Origin: Cricetomys ansorgei
Lineage: Eukaryota > Chordata > Mammalia > Rodentia > Nesomyidae
DNA: 64,000 nucleotides
Assembly: GCA_026225945.1 (NCBI GenBank)
Contig: JAMJFZ010003163.1
Location: forward strand, 20,768,501 to 20,832,500
Direction: 5' to 3'
Below are positions 35,678 through 47,000 of this stretch, in pieces. A program made the position numbers and the translations under genes. Numbering within the stretch: the first letter of the stretch is position 1; the number at the start of each line of letters is the position of its first letter. The notes under the pieces were generated by a model. That model was not told the DNA's origin and ran no database searches. It saw only the letters and a program-made list of their open reading frames with translations.

Positions 35678-36090
35678 TGGTGAAACTTAAAACTGGAAAT
35701 ATCCCCCAAAGGTTCATGCGTTGAAGATGCAATCTTCAACCCATAGTGTTATTGGGACTTCATTAGGTCATGAGGATGCTCACCTCATTAACAACTGAAT
35801 GGGGTTTTGAGAGGGGCACTTATTAGGGGAAGGCAGTCACTAAAGGTGTGTCTTTGAAGCATGCATCTTGTCCCTGGCCCTTTCCTATCTCTCTGGTTCT
35901 TGGCTGTCATGAGGAGCAGCTTTCCTCCTCTACCACGTCCTTCCACTGTATTTAGTCCTGGCCACAGCCCCAAATCAGTAGAGCCAGCCAACCAATGGAC
36001 CGAATCCTCTGAAACTACGAACCGAAATCAACCCTTAGGTTGTTTCCCCCAAGAGCTTTGTCATAGCAACAGTAAAGACACCAATACAAT
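35678..36090 (+). mobile_element. MaLR-type LTR (MLT1/MST-like)
   Basis: Ordered landmarks are GGAAATATCCCCCAAAGGTT, TATTGGGACTT, CATCTTGTCCCTGGCCCTTT, CTATCTCTCTGG, GCTGTCATGAGGAGCAGCTT, CGAACCGAAATCAACCCTTA and the LTR end TGTCATAGCAACAGTAAAGA. This matches the general MaLR LTR plan in sense orientation. No interior is attached, so it is a solitary LTR. Confidence 0.7.
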
Positions 36091-37224
36091 GGGCTACCAA
36101 AGTAATGGCAGGTGAGAATGAAGTGGAGGCTTTGTCTCCTTTAGCCTAGGATGAACTTGTTCTATAAGCAAGACCAAGAGAGAAAGGGTTCCTGAAGGGG
36201 TCACCCCATATTAGGCTGAGTCACACCTGGAAGAGCCACCACTAGGTGGCTCCACCAAAAGATTTTCAAGGAGAACTAAAATAGTTTTCTTGGCTAAGAG
36301 CTTGGAATTCTTAGTGGCCTAGAAAGCGTCCTGGGTATTGTATAAGAAGGAGTAATTGGTGGTTTCTGGAAATCAAATTACTATCTCCCCTAGCCCTGCC
36401 ATAGAGAAGAACCAAGTATCCACAGGCACACCATGTGTACCAAATAACAGAAAGGAATTTACAAACACGGAAGTGGAAACACGGTCCAGGGCATCACTTG
36501 GAAACCCAAAGGGATGTCGTTTGCCCTTCAAAGCCCAATTCTATTCAGGGTCTCACTTTTCAAAAGCAGCAGCAAGCGTGCTGCCGAGGTCATTTCCACG
36601 GGGACAGGAGCCTGAAGATCCTGAAAACCCGTGGAAGGAAGCAGCAAGACCAGAGATGGCGATAAGGGAAGTGATTAACCGAGGAGCCAGGGCTGGGGGT
36701 AGAATCATCTCAGCTTATCCCAGGCTCCGTGATAACAGAACTCTTCTCCAAATGAAAGGTGATGGAGCAGACCGGCTGTCACCGATCTCAGGGAAGGCTC
36801 ACAGACGAAGCAACACAGACACCGCTTTCAGGTGAGGGCCTCAAGGGAACTGAGCTAGTGGAGGCAGCCCCCAGGTCTCACGGGAACCCTACTCATTTAT
36901 GGAAGGTTCGGACAAGAAAGCATCCACAGGCTTGTGAGACTACGCAGACAGACATTTACAGTAAAACAAGGAAATATAGGCTTCGGGCCCGTGAAAACAG
37001 ATCAAGAAATGGAAGTGGTGGTGGCAGTGGCCCTGGAAATGAAAATGTAAAGAAAAAAGGAAAAGAACAAAAACTGTGACCATAATTCTTCTCCTATGTG
37101 AGAAGATTGAGCCTGGGAGAGAGAAATTGGCTTACTCAGAGTCCAGCACCTAATTAGCAGCAAGTCTCTCTCTGTATTTGCATGTAATAGCTCACCCTTG
37201 ACACATTCCATATTCCTTTATTTG
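36091..37224. other. single-copy non-coding DNA
   Basis: Contains a 159-codon plus-strand frame (36356-36835) overlapped by two other plus frames. It has no domain I recognise and no clear splice or promoter context, so I leave it uncalled. Confidence 0.45.
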
Positions 37225-37335
37225 AATATAATTTCTATCAAGACACGTACTTTGCCTATTTGTCTACTGCTTTATCCCTAGCATCTAGAACAGTGCCTGG
37301 CAGAAGATAGATATTCAATAAAAGTGTTAAGTGAC
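37225..37335 (+). mobile_element. L2 LINE 3'-end fragment
   Basis: TTTATCCCTAGCATCTAGAA, CAGTGCCTGGCAGAAGATAG and ATATTCAATAAAAGTGTTAA follow the conserved L2 3' end. Confidence 0.7.
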
Positions 37336-39455
37336 AGGATGATTTAAGCCTCTTGACTCTTATTCCAGGACTCTTCTGATAACATCATCCCTCTCCCCAC
37401 CCAGAAGACCTTGAGACAAGTATTTATCATGCACTCATCACGTGACTGTGCTGCTTTAAGCTTATGAAGGGTTTCCCACATGTTCAGCACTGTGAAGACT
37501 TGGAGAAGCAAGATGCAAAATCCCAACAGATGTAGCTGTAACTTAAACAGGCTTGAGAATGACTTGCTGATTCGTGCAACTGAAAAATTCGAGCATCGAG
37601 CTTTCAGGAATGGCTAGATCTAGGTCATGAGCAGAGTTGCATGGATGTTAGGACTCTTGTCATTACTTACTGCTCAGCTTCCCCTGCCTTGGCTTCATTT
37701 CTGGTTAATTTCTCTTTTCAGGAGCTTTTGTTCTTCAGCCTAAGAGTCCAAAGAAAACCCAAGACTGCATTCTTATAGGTCAAACCTGGAAGGTGTGTCC
37801 ATGCATAGATAGCCTGTAGTAATTTTCTTAACTAGGCTTGAGTTAGATGTTGAATCGTAAACTGTGGGATGTGATCATTTCTACCCAAACTACATGAATT
37901 GGACCAAGTATGAATTTCCAGGAGAAAAATGGGGTGCTCCATGCAAAAGGGGAGATGATACAAGGGTGAAGGGTAAAAGCAACCCTCTCCTTCCTGTGTA
38001 GAAAGGCTGGAGGCTGAAGTAATAAGAAATCACTAAACTGAAAGGAGTTCATACTTTGTTGAGGAAAAAAAAAAACAAGCACCAATTTTATAAATAATTT
38101 AAAATATCATCTGATTGAGCCAGGATCCTGTTTCCAGCATGAGCGTATTATTTAGAGCCACACTGCTAACATACACCGTGTACTCCGTATACATACACCT
38201 GTGGTTTGAGATGCACAGGTCTCTGTGAGGTCCTTCCTGGCTGTGATGATCTCACAGCCTCAGGGAATTCAGACCATGGGCAGCTGGATCTATTTCCTTG
38301 GACCCCAGATGAGGTAGTAACACGGCAGGGGGAGTACGTGTGGGAGGCTGCATATTTCATGATGTCCAGGCAGCAGAGAGAGAAAGAGAAGGGAAGGAGA
38401 AGGGGCAAGATACATCTTTCCAAATCAGGGTCCTTATCTCCCCCACTTCCAACCCTCACCACTTCCCAATAATGGCATCATATTGTAAACTTAACAAGGT
38501 GTGAATGCATTGATTAGGCCAGAGCCCTCGGGATCGAATCACTTTCTAAACCCATCAGCTGGCAACCAAGTCACCAGGAAAGATCATTTCATAGTCAAAC
38601 CCTACCAGTATCAGGCAGTGTCTGTTCCCCAAGACACCCCCTGATCAGTGTGCCACTGCCGCACAGATTTGACCTGACTTCTGTATGTTTATAGCAGTGT
38701 TCCACAGCTGGGGATTTTTGTTGCGTGTTATGTTGACGGGGAGAGATAGAAGGGCGTATGAAATTGTTATAAAACACGTTCTCGCGGTGTTATGAAGTTC
38801 AAACATGGGCAGGATTTGGTGTGGCAGGAACTACAGGTTTTGCTCTTAAATTTCTTTTTCCTTGTAGGAAGTCTGGGCCTTAGAAAGGAAGAGTGCTCAT
38901 AGTCACACACGTAGTTAGCAGCAAGCCTCTCGCTACAGCTGGACGTAGTACATCATGAGATTAAAGGAAGACATTAAAGAACATGTAGCAGACTCTCGGG
39001 AAATGCAACTTTTTTAAGCTCTTGTCATCTGTCTGCCTGTCATGCATACGTCTTTTGAGTATCGTCAGCACTCTCTTACATGTGAAGAGACAGAAGCTCC
39101 TGTCTGTGCATTATGCCATCTGTGCTGTACCTGTTCTTAAGCGTTAATAATTCACCATTGCTACATTTTCAGAGTACCTGGACTATCGCATTGCCCATTG
39201 TTTCTCTGTCTTTCTTAAATATTTTTGAAGTTCTGTAGCAGAAACATAAGTGGGATGGTAAGATGGGCCGGGGTTTCAATCAAAATCCATGATGTCCATG
39301 TGAGAAAAATCAAAGAATAAATTATTAAATTTTTCTGCTTCCTGCAAAATTATACATCTAAGGCCTGTTCACTTTTGATTAAATGCAAAATATCTTACAG
39401 GTATCAGAGAGTTGGTTTAGGCATGAATACACAACTTGAAATTTTGACCTGTATT
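37336..39455. other. single-copy non-coding block
   Basis: About 2.1 kb without a recognised element. An A11 run is at about 38068. Frames are under 100 codons. Confidence 0.5.
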
Positions 39456-39690
39456 TTTAAAAAAAAAAAAAAGACTTTATTTTTGTTTTATGTCTATGAC
39501 TATTTTGCTTGCCTGTATGTCTGTGCACCACTCGTATGCACTATCTGTGAATGGCCAGAGGGGGCGCTGGATTCCCTGAGATGTGATTTACTGATATTTG
39601 TGAACCACCATGTGGGGGCTTGGAATCGAACCCAGGTCCTCCAGAAAAGCAGCCATGCTCTTAACCACTGAGCTATCTCTCCAATACCTT
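39456..39690 (-). mobile_element. B3 SINE, antisense
   Basis: The plus strand begins with an A-rich-complement-style tail (A run then AAGACTTTATTTTTGTTTTA) and passes through GGCCAGAGGGGGCGCTGGAT, GGAATCGAACCCAGGTCCTC and CAGCCATGCTCTTAACCACT to GAGCTATCTCTCC. This is an antisense tRNA-headed B2/B3 SINE. Confidence 0.85.
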
Positions 39691-40129
39691 TTCTCTTAGG
39701 GTTAAAGACAAGGATTGAAGACTTGGAAATGATAACTTTCTTCCCTGAGTGATGTTGTTTAATGCAATGCTTGTGTACTGCCTGCGATTAATTACCACGT
39801 ACCACCTGGAGAAATGACTGAAGGGCGGGAAGGAGCATGGGGAGGGGAGCAGAGTAAGCCCAAGGTACTTGTGCTTAGCCTCCCAGAGTTTGAGCACTGT
39901 TGTCTACCTGCTGTAGGAGAAGCCACACGGTAAGGCCGAAGGCTTAGGAGGGACGCAAGGGTTGGTCTTCCTGAAGAAGCAATGCCCAATCAGCTAGGTG
40001 TTTGAACAACACAGCAGGGAGGAGCAGGCGGCCCTACTCTCCCTGCTTTTCAGTCTTTCCATTTCTTTATTATTTAATCATTTGCTTCTTTTCATTGTGG
40101 CAAATCTTTCTTTTAGGGAATTATTGTGT
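39691..40129. other. single-copy non-coding DNA
   Basis: No element recognised. Confidence 0.45.
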
Positions 40130-40475
40130 TTCTCTGTGTGTGTTGTCTGTGTGCATGCACATGGGCACCTGTATGCACATATGTGTACACATGAAGAAGC
40201 GTGTACATGCTTGTAAAGGTCACACATTAAACTCAGGTGTCGCTCTCCAAGCGTTGCCCACCTTATCTTTCGAGGCAGAGTCTCTCCTCGGGCCCCAGCC
40301 TTGCTGATTAAGCTAGGCTGGCTGGCCAGAGAACTCCAACAACGGGTCTGTCTCCACCTTCCTAGAACTAGGTTTATAAGTGTGTGCCACCATGGTCAGA
40401 TTTTTACACCGATGCTGTGAATACAACCCAGGTCCGCACAGCAAGCACCTTAGTGACCTGAGCTGTCTCCCAGCA
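40130..40475 (-). mobile_element. B4-family SINE, antisense
   Basis: The TG-rich start is the tail. Then come GGCAGAGTCTCTCCTCGG, GCTAGGCTGGCTGGCCAGAG, TGTGTGCCACCATGGTCAGA, GAATACAACCCAGGTCC and GAGCTGTCTCCCAGC. This is B4 read backwards at nearly full length. Confidence 0.8.
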
Positions 40476-40882
40476 CTGGAAAACTATTTTTACCCAGCAC
40501 GAATCTTTGTCATCAATGGTACAGTTCTCACTAAGACCTCAGTATGCAACTCACACCCCACCTTCCCCTCTAGTGTGAAGGTGCTGGAAAAACCTGCCCA
40601 ACACCAAGCTCAGCTGCAAAGTGCTCTGGTGTTTTGTCTCAGGTGGATTCAAGGAGTTTACCATACAGTGGATGCTGCGTTTTTACCAGACGGATGGAAC
40701 ACACCAGGTGCCCACAGCGCATCTCACTGGATCTCATCTAGATCAACACGGGCCCCAACTCTTGCTTCACCACTAATAAAGAAAACATGCCACAAAGGGG
40801 ACAGTCCATCTGTGAACACGCAGACCAAGACAACACATCATAGTTGTGTATCTCCACATACTCTGTGTGTTTTCACAAAGGC
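40476..40882. other. single-copy non-coding DNA
   Basis: Part of a 186-codon plus-strand frame (40380-40940) that begins and ends inside two opposite B4 SINEs. Its ends are therefore repeat-derived, and it is not called a gene. Confidence 0.5.
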
Positions 40883-41140
40883 AGCTGAAGGTTGTGGGGA
40901 GGGCTCAGTAACATTTGCCTTGGAAGCACCGGGATCTTAATTCAATCCCCTAACGCCACATAAAAAATACTGGTCATCACTACTTGTAATCCCAGCACTG
41001 GGGAGGTGGAGACAGGAGGATTCCTGTGGCCCCCTACCTGGCAAACCTAGTCCAATATCTATTTAAGGTTGTTTTTCACAACAAGTACACACACATGCAC
41101 CTGCAAATACATATGTACACATGCATAAAATCAAATCGAA
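40883..41140 (+). mobile_element. B4-family SINE
   Basis: GGTTGTGGGGAGGGCTCAGT heads the element, followed by TTAATTCAATCCCCTAACGC, TGTAATCCCAGCACTGGGGA, GGTGGAGACAGGAGGATTCC and an ACACACATGCACCTGC tail. It faces the antisense B4 at 40130-40475, so the two form a diverged inverted pair about 400 bases apart. Confidence 0.78.
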
Positions 41141-41451
41141 TAGAGTCACATGTACAGAAGCTGTGGGAGCTGAACTGCACGAGCCAGTTAGCCCAGAGCA
41201 GACATGAAGGGGCCTCTTGTGGGGACTCATTTTCTTTCTTTGTATTTCTTAATGGAGTAGGGGAGGAGCTAAAAGGAGACAGACTAGCAGTAAAGTATTT
41301 TACTGAGACAAATAGAAATCTATCCATCCTTTTAAACACCATTTCACATCATCAGGATGCATTGTGACTTAAAAATATTTTGTAGAATCGGGGCATGAAT
41401 TTTGAGTATTATTACACAGTTAGTAACTGTACTGTAAGGTGTATCTGTTTA
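41141..41451. other. single-copy non-coding DNA
   Basis: No element recognised. Confidence 0.45.
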
Positions 41452-41572
41452 TTTTATTTTACTCATGAGACACGGTTTTCCTGTATTGAGGCTGACTTTG
41501 AACTTGTGATTGCCCTGCCTCAGCCTCCAAAGTGCTAGTAATACAGTCACGTACACCACACCTGGCTCACCA
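41452..41572 (-). mobile_element. B1 SINE, antisense
   Basis: Antisense B1 landmarks: GAGACACGGTTTTCCTGTAT, TGACTTTGAACTTGTGATTG, CTGCCTCAGCCTCCAAAGTG, CTAGTAATACAG and CCACACCTGGCT. Confidence 0.8.
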
Positions 41573-41845
41573 TTATTGACTCATCTTCCAGGGCCCGTTT
41601 TCTTCTGTCACTAAAACGCCTCTGGTTTTTGTCTTCTCTCTTTCTTTCCCTGTTGCATTCTCTCTGTGTCGGCATCTTCTCTCAGTGGATGTCTGTTGAA
41701 ATCCATCTTGTCCAAAGCTGATCCATCATTCAGACAGCAGCAAGAGGAATCTCACTCTGTGGCTCCCCATCTTAGTCCCTCAAAAGTTCCACACTACTTA
41801 TGACTGGAGTTCATCTTCCTTCCAGAAGCTGAAAGGCCTGTGTGG
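41573..41845. other. single-copy non-coding DNA
   Basis: T/C-rich in parts; no element recognised. Confidence 0.4.
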
Positions 41846-41921
41846 GCATGTGTATGGTGTGTGTGCGTGTATGTGTGTATGTATGTGTGTGTGTGTGTGT
41901 GTGTGTATGTGTGTGTGTGTA

Positions 41922-41985
<64 letters not shown>

Positions 41986-42091
41986 TATGTATGTATGTGT
42001 GTGTGTATGTATGTATGTGTGTGTATGTGTGTGTCCGTGCGCGTGTGTGTATGTGTGTGTGCGTATGTGTATGGTGTGTGTGTGTGTGTCC
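41846..42091. repeat. long (TG)n tract with TATG interruptions
   Basis: About 245 bases of alternating T and G, interrupted by single A and C substitutions that create TATG and TGCG units. All three plus frames and a minus frame stay open through it, which is only a consequence of the repeat. The alternating purine-pyrimidine pattern favours Z-DNA. Confidence 0.97.
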
Positions 42092-42798
42092 TTCATGGTT
42101 GTGTCTCTCAGTAAACAGCTTGTTAGTACAACCCTGTTGGCTCTAGCTCTGGCCTGGAGACAATCATTCCAGAATAATTAGAAGAATGATCTCTAGGGCC
42201 AGGCTGACAGAGAGGACAAGGAGTTAGGATTAGGAGAGTAGTTAGATTCTCAAAGATCCATCTTAAAACTCTCAAATACTACTGTTTTTGCAAACAAGCC
42301 TCAAACTGTTTGTCATTGCCTATTTAAAAATAAGCATCATAAGCCTTCCTGAAGAGTTTCAGGCTACACAGAACCTCACTTTTAGTTGACCCAAAGTTAA
42401 AGCCAATGGTTGGCCCAAGAAGGTAGACTGCAGTTTTCATGCCTGAAACTTACGTTAACCTGAGCAGTTTTCACATCCCTCTTATTAAACAGCTTAACAA
42501 ATGGAGACTCAAGGTACCTGTTCTTTGTTTCCTTCTGAGATGTCAAGTATAATTCTCCAAGGTATGGATTTCTAGTTCTGCTTTATTAAAAGCTCTCTTA
42601 TCCTTCCCTTTGGTCCCCACTGCATTCTTTGGGAAGGTGTCCTAGAGGAGACATCCTTAACTTTAGGTCACTTTACACAAGGACCAAGGTACTTCTCTAG
42701 GCCCTGGTTCCTGGCCTCCCTAAGGGCCACTTCCTGGCCTTCCCATTATAAGATTGTAGGCAAGTTTCCTAACTCCCCACTTGCCTCATCAACATCAC
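42092..42798. other. single-copy non-coding DNA
   Basis: No element recognised. Confidence 0.45.
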
Positions 42799-43203
42799 AG
42801 TGTTACACTTAGAGTTTCTATTGCTGTGATAAAATACCATGACCAAAAGCAACTTGAGAAAAAGATTTATTTCACCTAACAACTCCATCCCTGAGGGAAG
42901 TCAGGGCAAGAACTCAAACAGGAACCGAGAGGCAGGAACAGAAACAGAATCCATGGAGGGACACAGCTTACTAGCTTGCTTGTGTGGCCTCTTCAGTCTG
43001 CTTACTTATGTGACTCAAGACACCTGCCTAGGGTGGCACCGCCCACAGTGGGCTGGGCCCTCCCACATCAATAATTAATCAAAAAAGTAGCCCACCAGAC
43101 TTGCCTACAGGCCAGTGTAAATGGATATATATTCTCAGTTAAGATTACCTCTTTCTAAATATGTCTGGGTTTATGTCAAGTTGGCAAAAACCAGCCAGCA
43201 CTG
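42799..43203 (-). mobile_element. rodent LTR-like repeat, antisense (family not named)
   Basis: The plus strand starts TTTCTATTGCTGTGATAAAA with TACCATGACCAAAAGCAACT, continues with GTGGGCTGGGCCCTCCCACA and ends at TATGTCAAGTTGGCAAAAAC. I know this as a very common rodent interspersed repeat. Its sense strand carries an AATAAA-type signal and a terminal ATCACAGCAATAGAAA, which fits an LTR. Confidence 0.6.
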
Positions 43204-43237
43204 TGTTTCTACTCCCAAAACACTATTGTCTGAGTTA

Positions 43238-43642
43238 TGTGACTATTCTGTTGGTGTGATTAAGAAAAACAAAACAAACAACTTAGGGAATTTAGGGAAG
43301 AAGGGTTATTTTAACTCAATTCCAGCTTACAGTTTGTCACTGCAGAGAAGTCAAGGCAGTGGGAACTTGAAGCAGCTGTTCACATCCACAGTCGAGAGAA
43401 GAAAAGGCAGAAGACATGCAGGCTCTTCATACCTTACTTTCTCTGCTCTCACTCAGTTCAGGAACCCCTGCCTACAAAATGGCCATATCCACAGTGGGCG
43501 AGTCTTCCCATCTCAATTAACACTCTCTGGATAACCACCCACAAACATGGCCACAGAGCAATCTGACCTAAACAGTTCCTCATTGAGACTCTCTTCCCAG
43601 GTTATTTAGATTATGTCAAGTTGACAGTGAAAACTATTACAG
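43238..43642 (-). mobile_element. second, diverged copy of the same LTR-like repeat
   Basis: The order of landmarks repeats: GGTGTGATTAAGAAAAAC at the start, a middle with CCACAGTGGGCGAGTCTTCC, and the end TTATGTCAAGTTGACAG. It is more diverged than its neighbour at 42799 and lies in the same orientation about 35 bases away. Confidence 0.55.
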
Positions 43643-43769
43643 TGAGTTATCGGACAAGGATGAGGTAGCCACGGAGCATTCAGGTGTTTTATTCTCTCTG
43701 GAAAAGGGAGCTCTTTTCTACCTCTGTCCCGCCTGGCAAATCCTAGTTACATATCAGATTTTATATGTT

Positions 43770-44345
43770 AAGGGCCATATTGTGGACCTCTCAAATTCAC
43801 ACACTGAAGTCTGCCCTTTCCTAGGACATTTACATTCAGATGAACTAGGGCATGAACTAGATGCCCTAGTTCATCTGAATGTAAATGTCCTAGGAAAGGG
43901 GGCTTTTTAAATTAAATTAAAATGAGGTCCTTAAAATAGATCCTACTCCCATGCAACTGTCCTTACAACAAGAGAAAATGCGTCCACACAGAGAAACACC
44001 AGAGATAGCACACACAGGAGACAGACCATACGGGAGCCCAACAACAGAGTGATCAATACAAGCTAATGAGCAGCCCCAAAGGAAATCAAACTTCTCAACA
44101 CTTCATCTTAGACTGGTAGCCCCAGAAACACAGGGAAATAAATACCAATCCTGTAAACTACCCTGTCTGCCTTTAAACAAACAAATGGCTGTTCAGGAAA
44201 CTAAAAGTAGAGTTCCTGATTTGGTCCTTACCAAGATCCCTACAATTTTGTTAGCCAGTTCATTAAAATATCTGTCTGTCTAGTTGTTTCCCTATCTGTC
44301 TGTCTGAGTCCCATTGGTTCTGTTTCTCTGGAGACCTCTGTCTAT
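43770..44345 (+). mobile_element. old mammalian LTR-type repeat(s), fragmentary
   Basis: AAGGGCCATATTGTGGACCT, AAATTAAAATGAGGTCCTTA, CAACTGTCCTTACAACAAGA and CACACAGAGAAACACC follow the plan of a common mammalian LTR-like repeat. CCCATTGGTTCTGTTTCTCT near 44310 may belong to a different fragment. A perfect inverted repeat has been added inside it. Confidence 0.45.
43814..43900. repeat. perfect 40-bp inverted repeat with 7-bp spacer
   Basis: Arm 43814-43853 is the exact reverse complement of arm 43861-43900, separated by GAACTAG. There is no mismatch over 40 base pairs. Arm 2 joins smoothly to the host repeat's TTTTTAAATTAAAATGAGGT, so arm 1 is probably the copied one. The RNA would be a long perfect hairpin. 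Confidence 0.97.
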
Positions 44346-44975
44346 CATGCTGCCCTAAGAACCATTCCTTAGGAGGGTGTCCTTATCTGGGTGCTTCAGT
44401 TACTCCTCTCAGTGTGAGTTCTCATGTCTCCTCCCACAGACAGAACGATGGAGTGATCGCCCCTGTGTTCATGTCTGGTCGTCCATCTATGCATCGGACC
44501 GGGATGTCTGATGAAGGGCCAGTCTGTTCCAGGCTGTTGTGGTAAATTACCGTTGGATGAATAAGCATGGCAAACCCAGTGAACTCATGAGCTCACGGCA
44601 TCCCTGTGCTCTTGCGTCTTAAGAAAATTAAGAGAACGCATGGTCTCGTTTATTCCTCAATGCGATTAATGTGTTCATCGTTCTCCAGTCGGTTATTTTG
44701 AGATGATATTTTACTGGGCTTCCAAATTCAGTGGGAGAAAAAAAAAATTACTTCAAGTCTCCTAATATTATGGTTCCTTGTACCTTAAAGGCACACAAGT
44801 GCATTCAATATAAATGCGAGTGGGCGAGAGACGGAGCAGCGGTGATTGACAACACTGACAATAGACTTTGGAGCAAGGAGTGAGGGAGATGTGCTGATGG
44901 ATTCTGTATTTAATATTTCCAAGCAAATAAATGCAGTCACTTCTGTGAGACTTAGCTTCCGGATGTGACATTTTA

Positions 44976-44976
<1 letters not shown>
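44346..44976. other. single-copy non-coding DNA
   Basis: No element recognised. The minus frames of 121 codons around 44768-45150 cross the adjacent CA repeat and are artefacts. Confidence 0.45.
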
Positions 44977-45015
<39 letters not shown>

Positions 45016-45024
45016 TACACACAC
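44977..45024. repeat. (CA)n microsatellite
   Basis: About 17 uninterrupted AC units, then ATACATACAC and four more. Confidence 0.97.
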
Positions 45025-45720
45025 CTCCCCCAATATTTTTGTGTCTTGGATTGCAAATGTCTGTTTCTGAAATAAAAACAATACCATATATTTTATTTGC
45101 AAGGTAACCAGTGACATGACACAGCGGGAGCACACCAATGTGGCAGCCACCAGATTTCAGCCGCCATGAATCTCACTCATTTCTTGGGTATCTCCCTTCT
45201 CCTCGGCTCTCCCCTCAAATCTAAAACAACTTTGAGAATGAAGAAGGGACTTAGGTCTCTCTCTAGTCTTCCTTGAACTGTGACTGCTTATGGCTGAGTA
45301 ACCAACTCATCTGAGTAATAAACTCATCTCCCTCCCCCTTCCCGTCCTGTCCTCCTTCCCGCCCCCCTTCCCTTTCCCTCTTTCTCTCTCTCTTCTGAGG
45401 CAATTATTTTAGATGCATCTTGTTTCTAGTGGTTTGGTAGATGGGAAGTGAGGACGAACCAGGAGCAAAGTAGCATCTGTCTTCTGGAGACAGAGATGTG
45501 AGTGCCCCGGGTCTCTGGGGCTCACACTGAGTAAGCAATGTAGAGAGGAATTAAGGAAAGCTTGATGGAGAGAGGGAAGGCTACAGAGACCTAGAGGGTG
45601 AGTAGAGTTGGCCAGCAATCCTCTACGCAAGAGGTCAGCATTTCCAGAGTTCAAATCACTCTGGACTATACACATTGTCTGAAGCCAGTATGGGCTATCT
45701 ATATGATGCCCAGTCTCAAC
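45025..45720. other. single-copy DNA with pyrimidine tract
   Basis: 45330-45400 is almost all C and T and could form a triplex. Around 45600-45720 the text (GAGTTCAAATCACTC, then CAGTATGGGCTATCTATATG and CCCAGTCTCAAC) looks like a worn B4/B1 body, but I do not call it firmly. Confidence 0.45.
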
Positions 45721-45742
45721 AAACACACACACACACACACAC
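45721..45742 (+). repeat. short (CA)n
   Basis: Eleven AC units, possibly the tail of the worn SINE before it. Confidence 0.9.
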
Positions 45743-45883
45743 TAATAGTAACAGTAAAATAATTAATTTATTTCAAATAACTTTAGTAGAAAACATGTCT
45801 GAAAATATTTTATACATTCTCAAATGCACATTTACAGGTACCACATGAAGAAATCCACACAGTACAGCCATTGCTAATATTTT

Positions 45884-45921
45884 GTTGTTGGTGGTGTTGT
45901 TGGTGGTGGTGGTGGTGTTAG
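45884..45921 (+). repeat. (GTT/GGT)n trinucleotide repeat
   Basis: GTT units change to GGT units over about 38 bases. Confidence 0.92.
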
Positions 45922-46023
45922 AGTTGACATGTTCTTTCTACAGCAACCAGTCCCCACCGAAAACACATCCAACCTGGCTCTGCTCCTCTCTGACTACTTT
46001 TCTCTGCTTCAGTAAGTTATATT

Positions 46024-46028
46024 TTCTC

Positions 46029-46066
<38 letters not shown>

Positions 46067-46069
46067 CAA
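46024..46069. repeat. (CT)n microsatellite
   Basis: About 46 bases of CT units with one CCCT interruption. Confidence 0.96.
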
Positions 46070-47000
46070 GAAGGGAGGGGGTACTAATGCTCATGAATTT
46101 CCCCTTCACAGGGAAGTTGAGAGTTTGTGTTATTAATATCTTATCTCCCTCAGCAGGCCTGTGATTAATGTTTAAGGCCAAGTTTTCCAGCCTGAATTTA
46201 AAAAAAAATTTTTTTTCTACCATAACCTAAGAGTTTTCTTTCCCAGTGAGAAAACCACACGCTTTCTAACCTCTCAGTCCCAGGCTTGCTCACTTAATCA
46301 GTTCTGGGCACTTCTTGGATACAGACCACTATAAAGTACAGGGAAGCTTAAAGGGTTCAGGAACCCTACAGTTTTCCTCAAATATAAAATTAATTTTTCA
46401 GAGAAGGTTACCTTAGGGAAAGCCTTGATCCACGCTTCTTAACCCTGGGATCACATTACTGAACTGCTTAGAAAAAAAGAGTTAATGAGGCCAAAGTCTA
46501 TACAGAACATAATTAGGTTTGCACAAGGGGAGGTACTTTCTTCAACACTGGTCTGTGCCTGTGGATACTGCTGGACATCTTACGGATTCATGCCACTAGT
46601 CAGAAGAAAAATCAGAAAAGAATTATTAATACCTTAGAAAAAAAAATTTTCTTAAAGGAGAAAAAAGAAAATCTGCCTTCTAGTGAGCAGGCCAGCGAAG
46701 ACCCCAGGTGGCCAGGCCAGCAGATCATGGCTCTTCCAAAAGCAAAGTATTTTTCTCATTCACCCTCTAAGAACTTCCCAGAGGAGCCAAATATCAGGCC
46801 TATGAATAAAGCTACTACATAAACAGAGTCAAAGCTATTGGACATCATTTAAGGAGGAACTAAACATATTTCCTTTCACACTAAGCAAGCCATGAATCTT
46901 CTCATTCAGAAGAACAACCTGTGTCTCCTCACCCTTGGTATCTATACACTTTCTCTTACGTACTTAAAAAAAAAAAAAAGAATTATCAAAGCTTACACTT
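46070..47000. other. single-copy non-coding DNA
   Basis: No repeat recognised except A9T8 near 46200 and an A13 run just before 46980. Confidence 0.5.

Noticed and set aside
36356..36835. 159-codon plus-strand frame in single-copy DNA
   Set aside because: It overlaps two other plus frames, and shows no recognised domain, promoter or splice context. It could be revisited with conservation data.
40380..40940. 186-codon plus-strand frame
   Set aside because: It starts in an antisense B4 and ends in a sense B4, with no domain and no conservation evidence.
41794..42181. Overlapping Cys/Val and His/Thr frames of 90-113 codons
   Set aside because: They are translations of the TG repeat on both strands.
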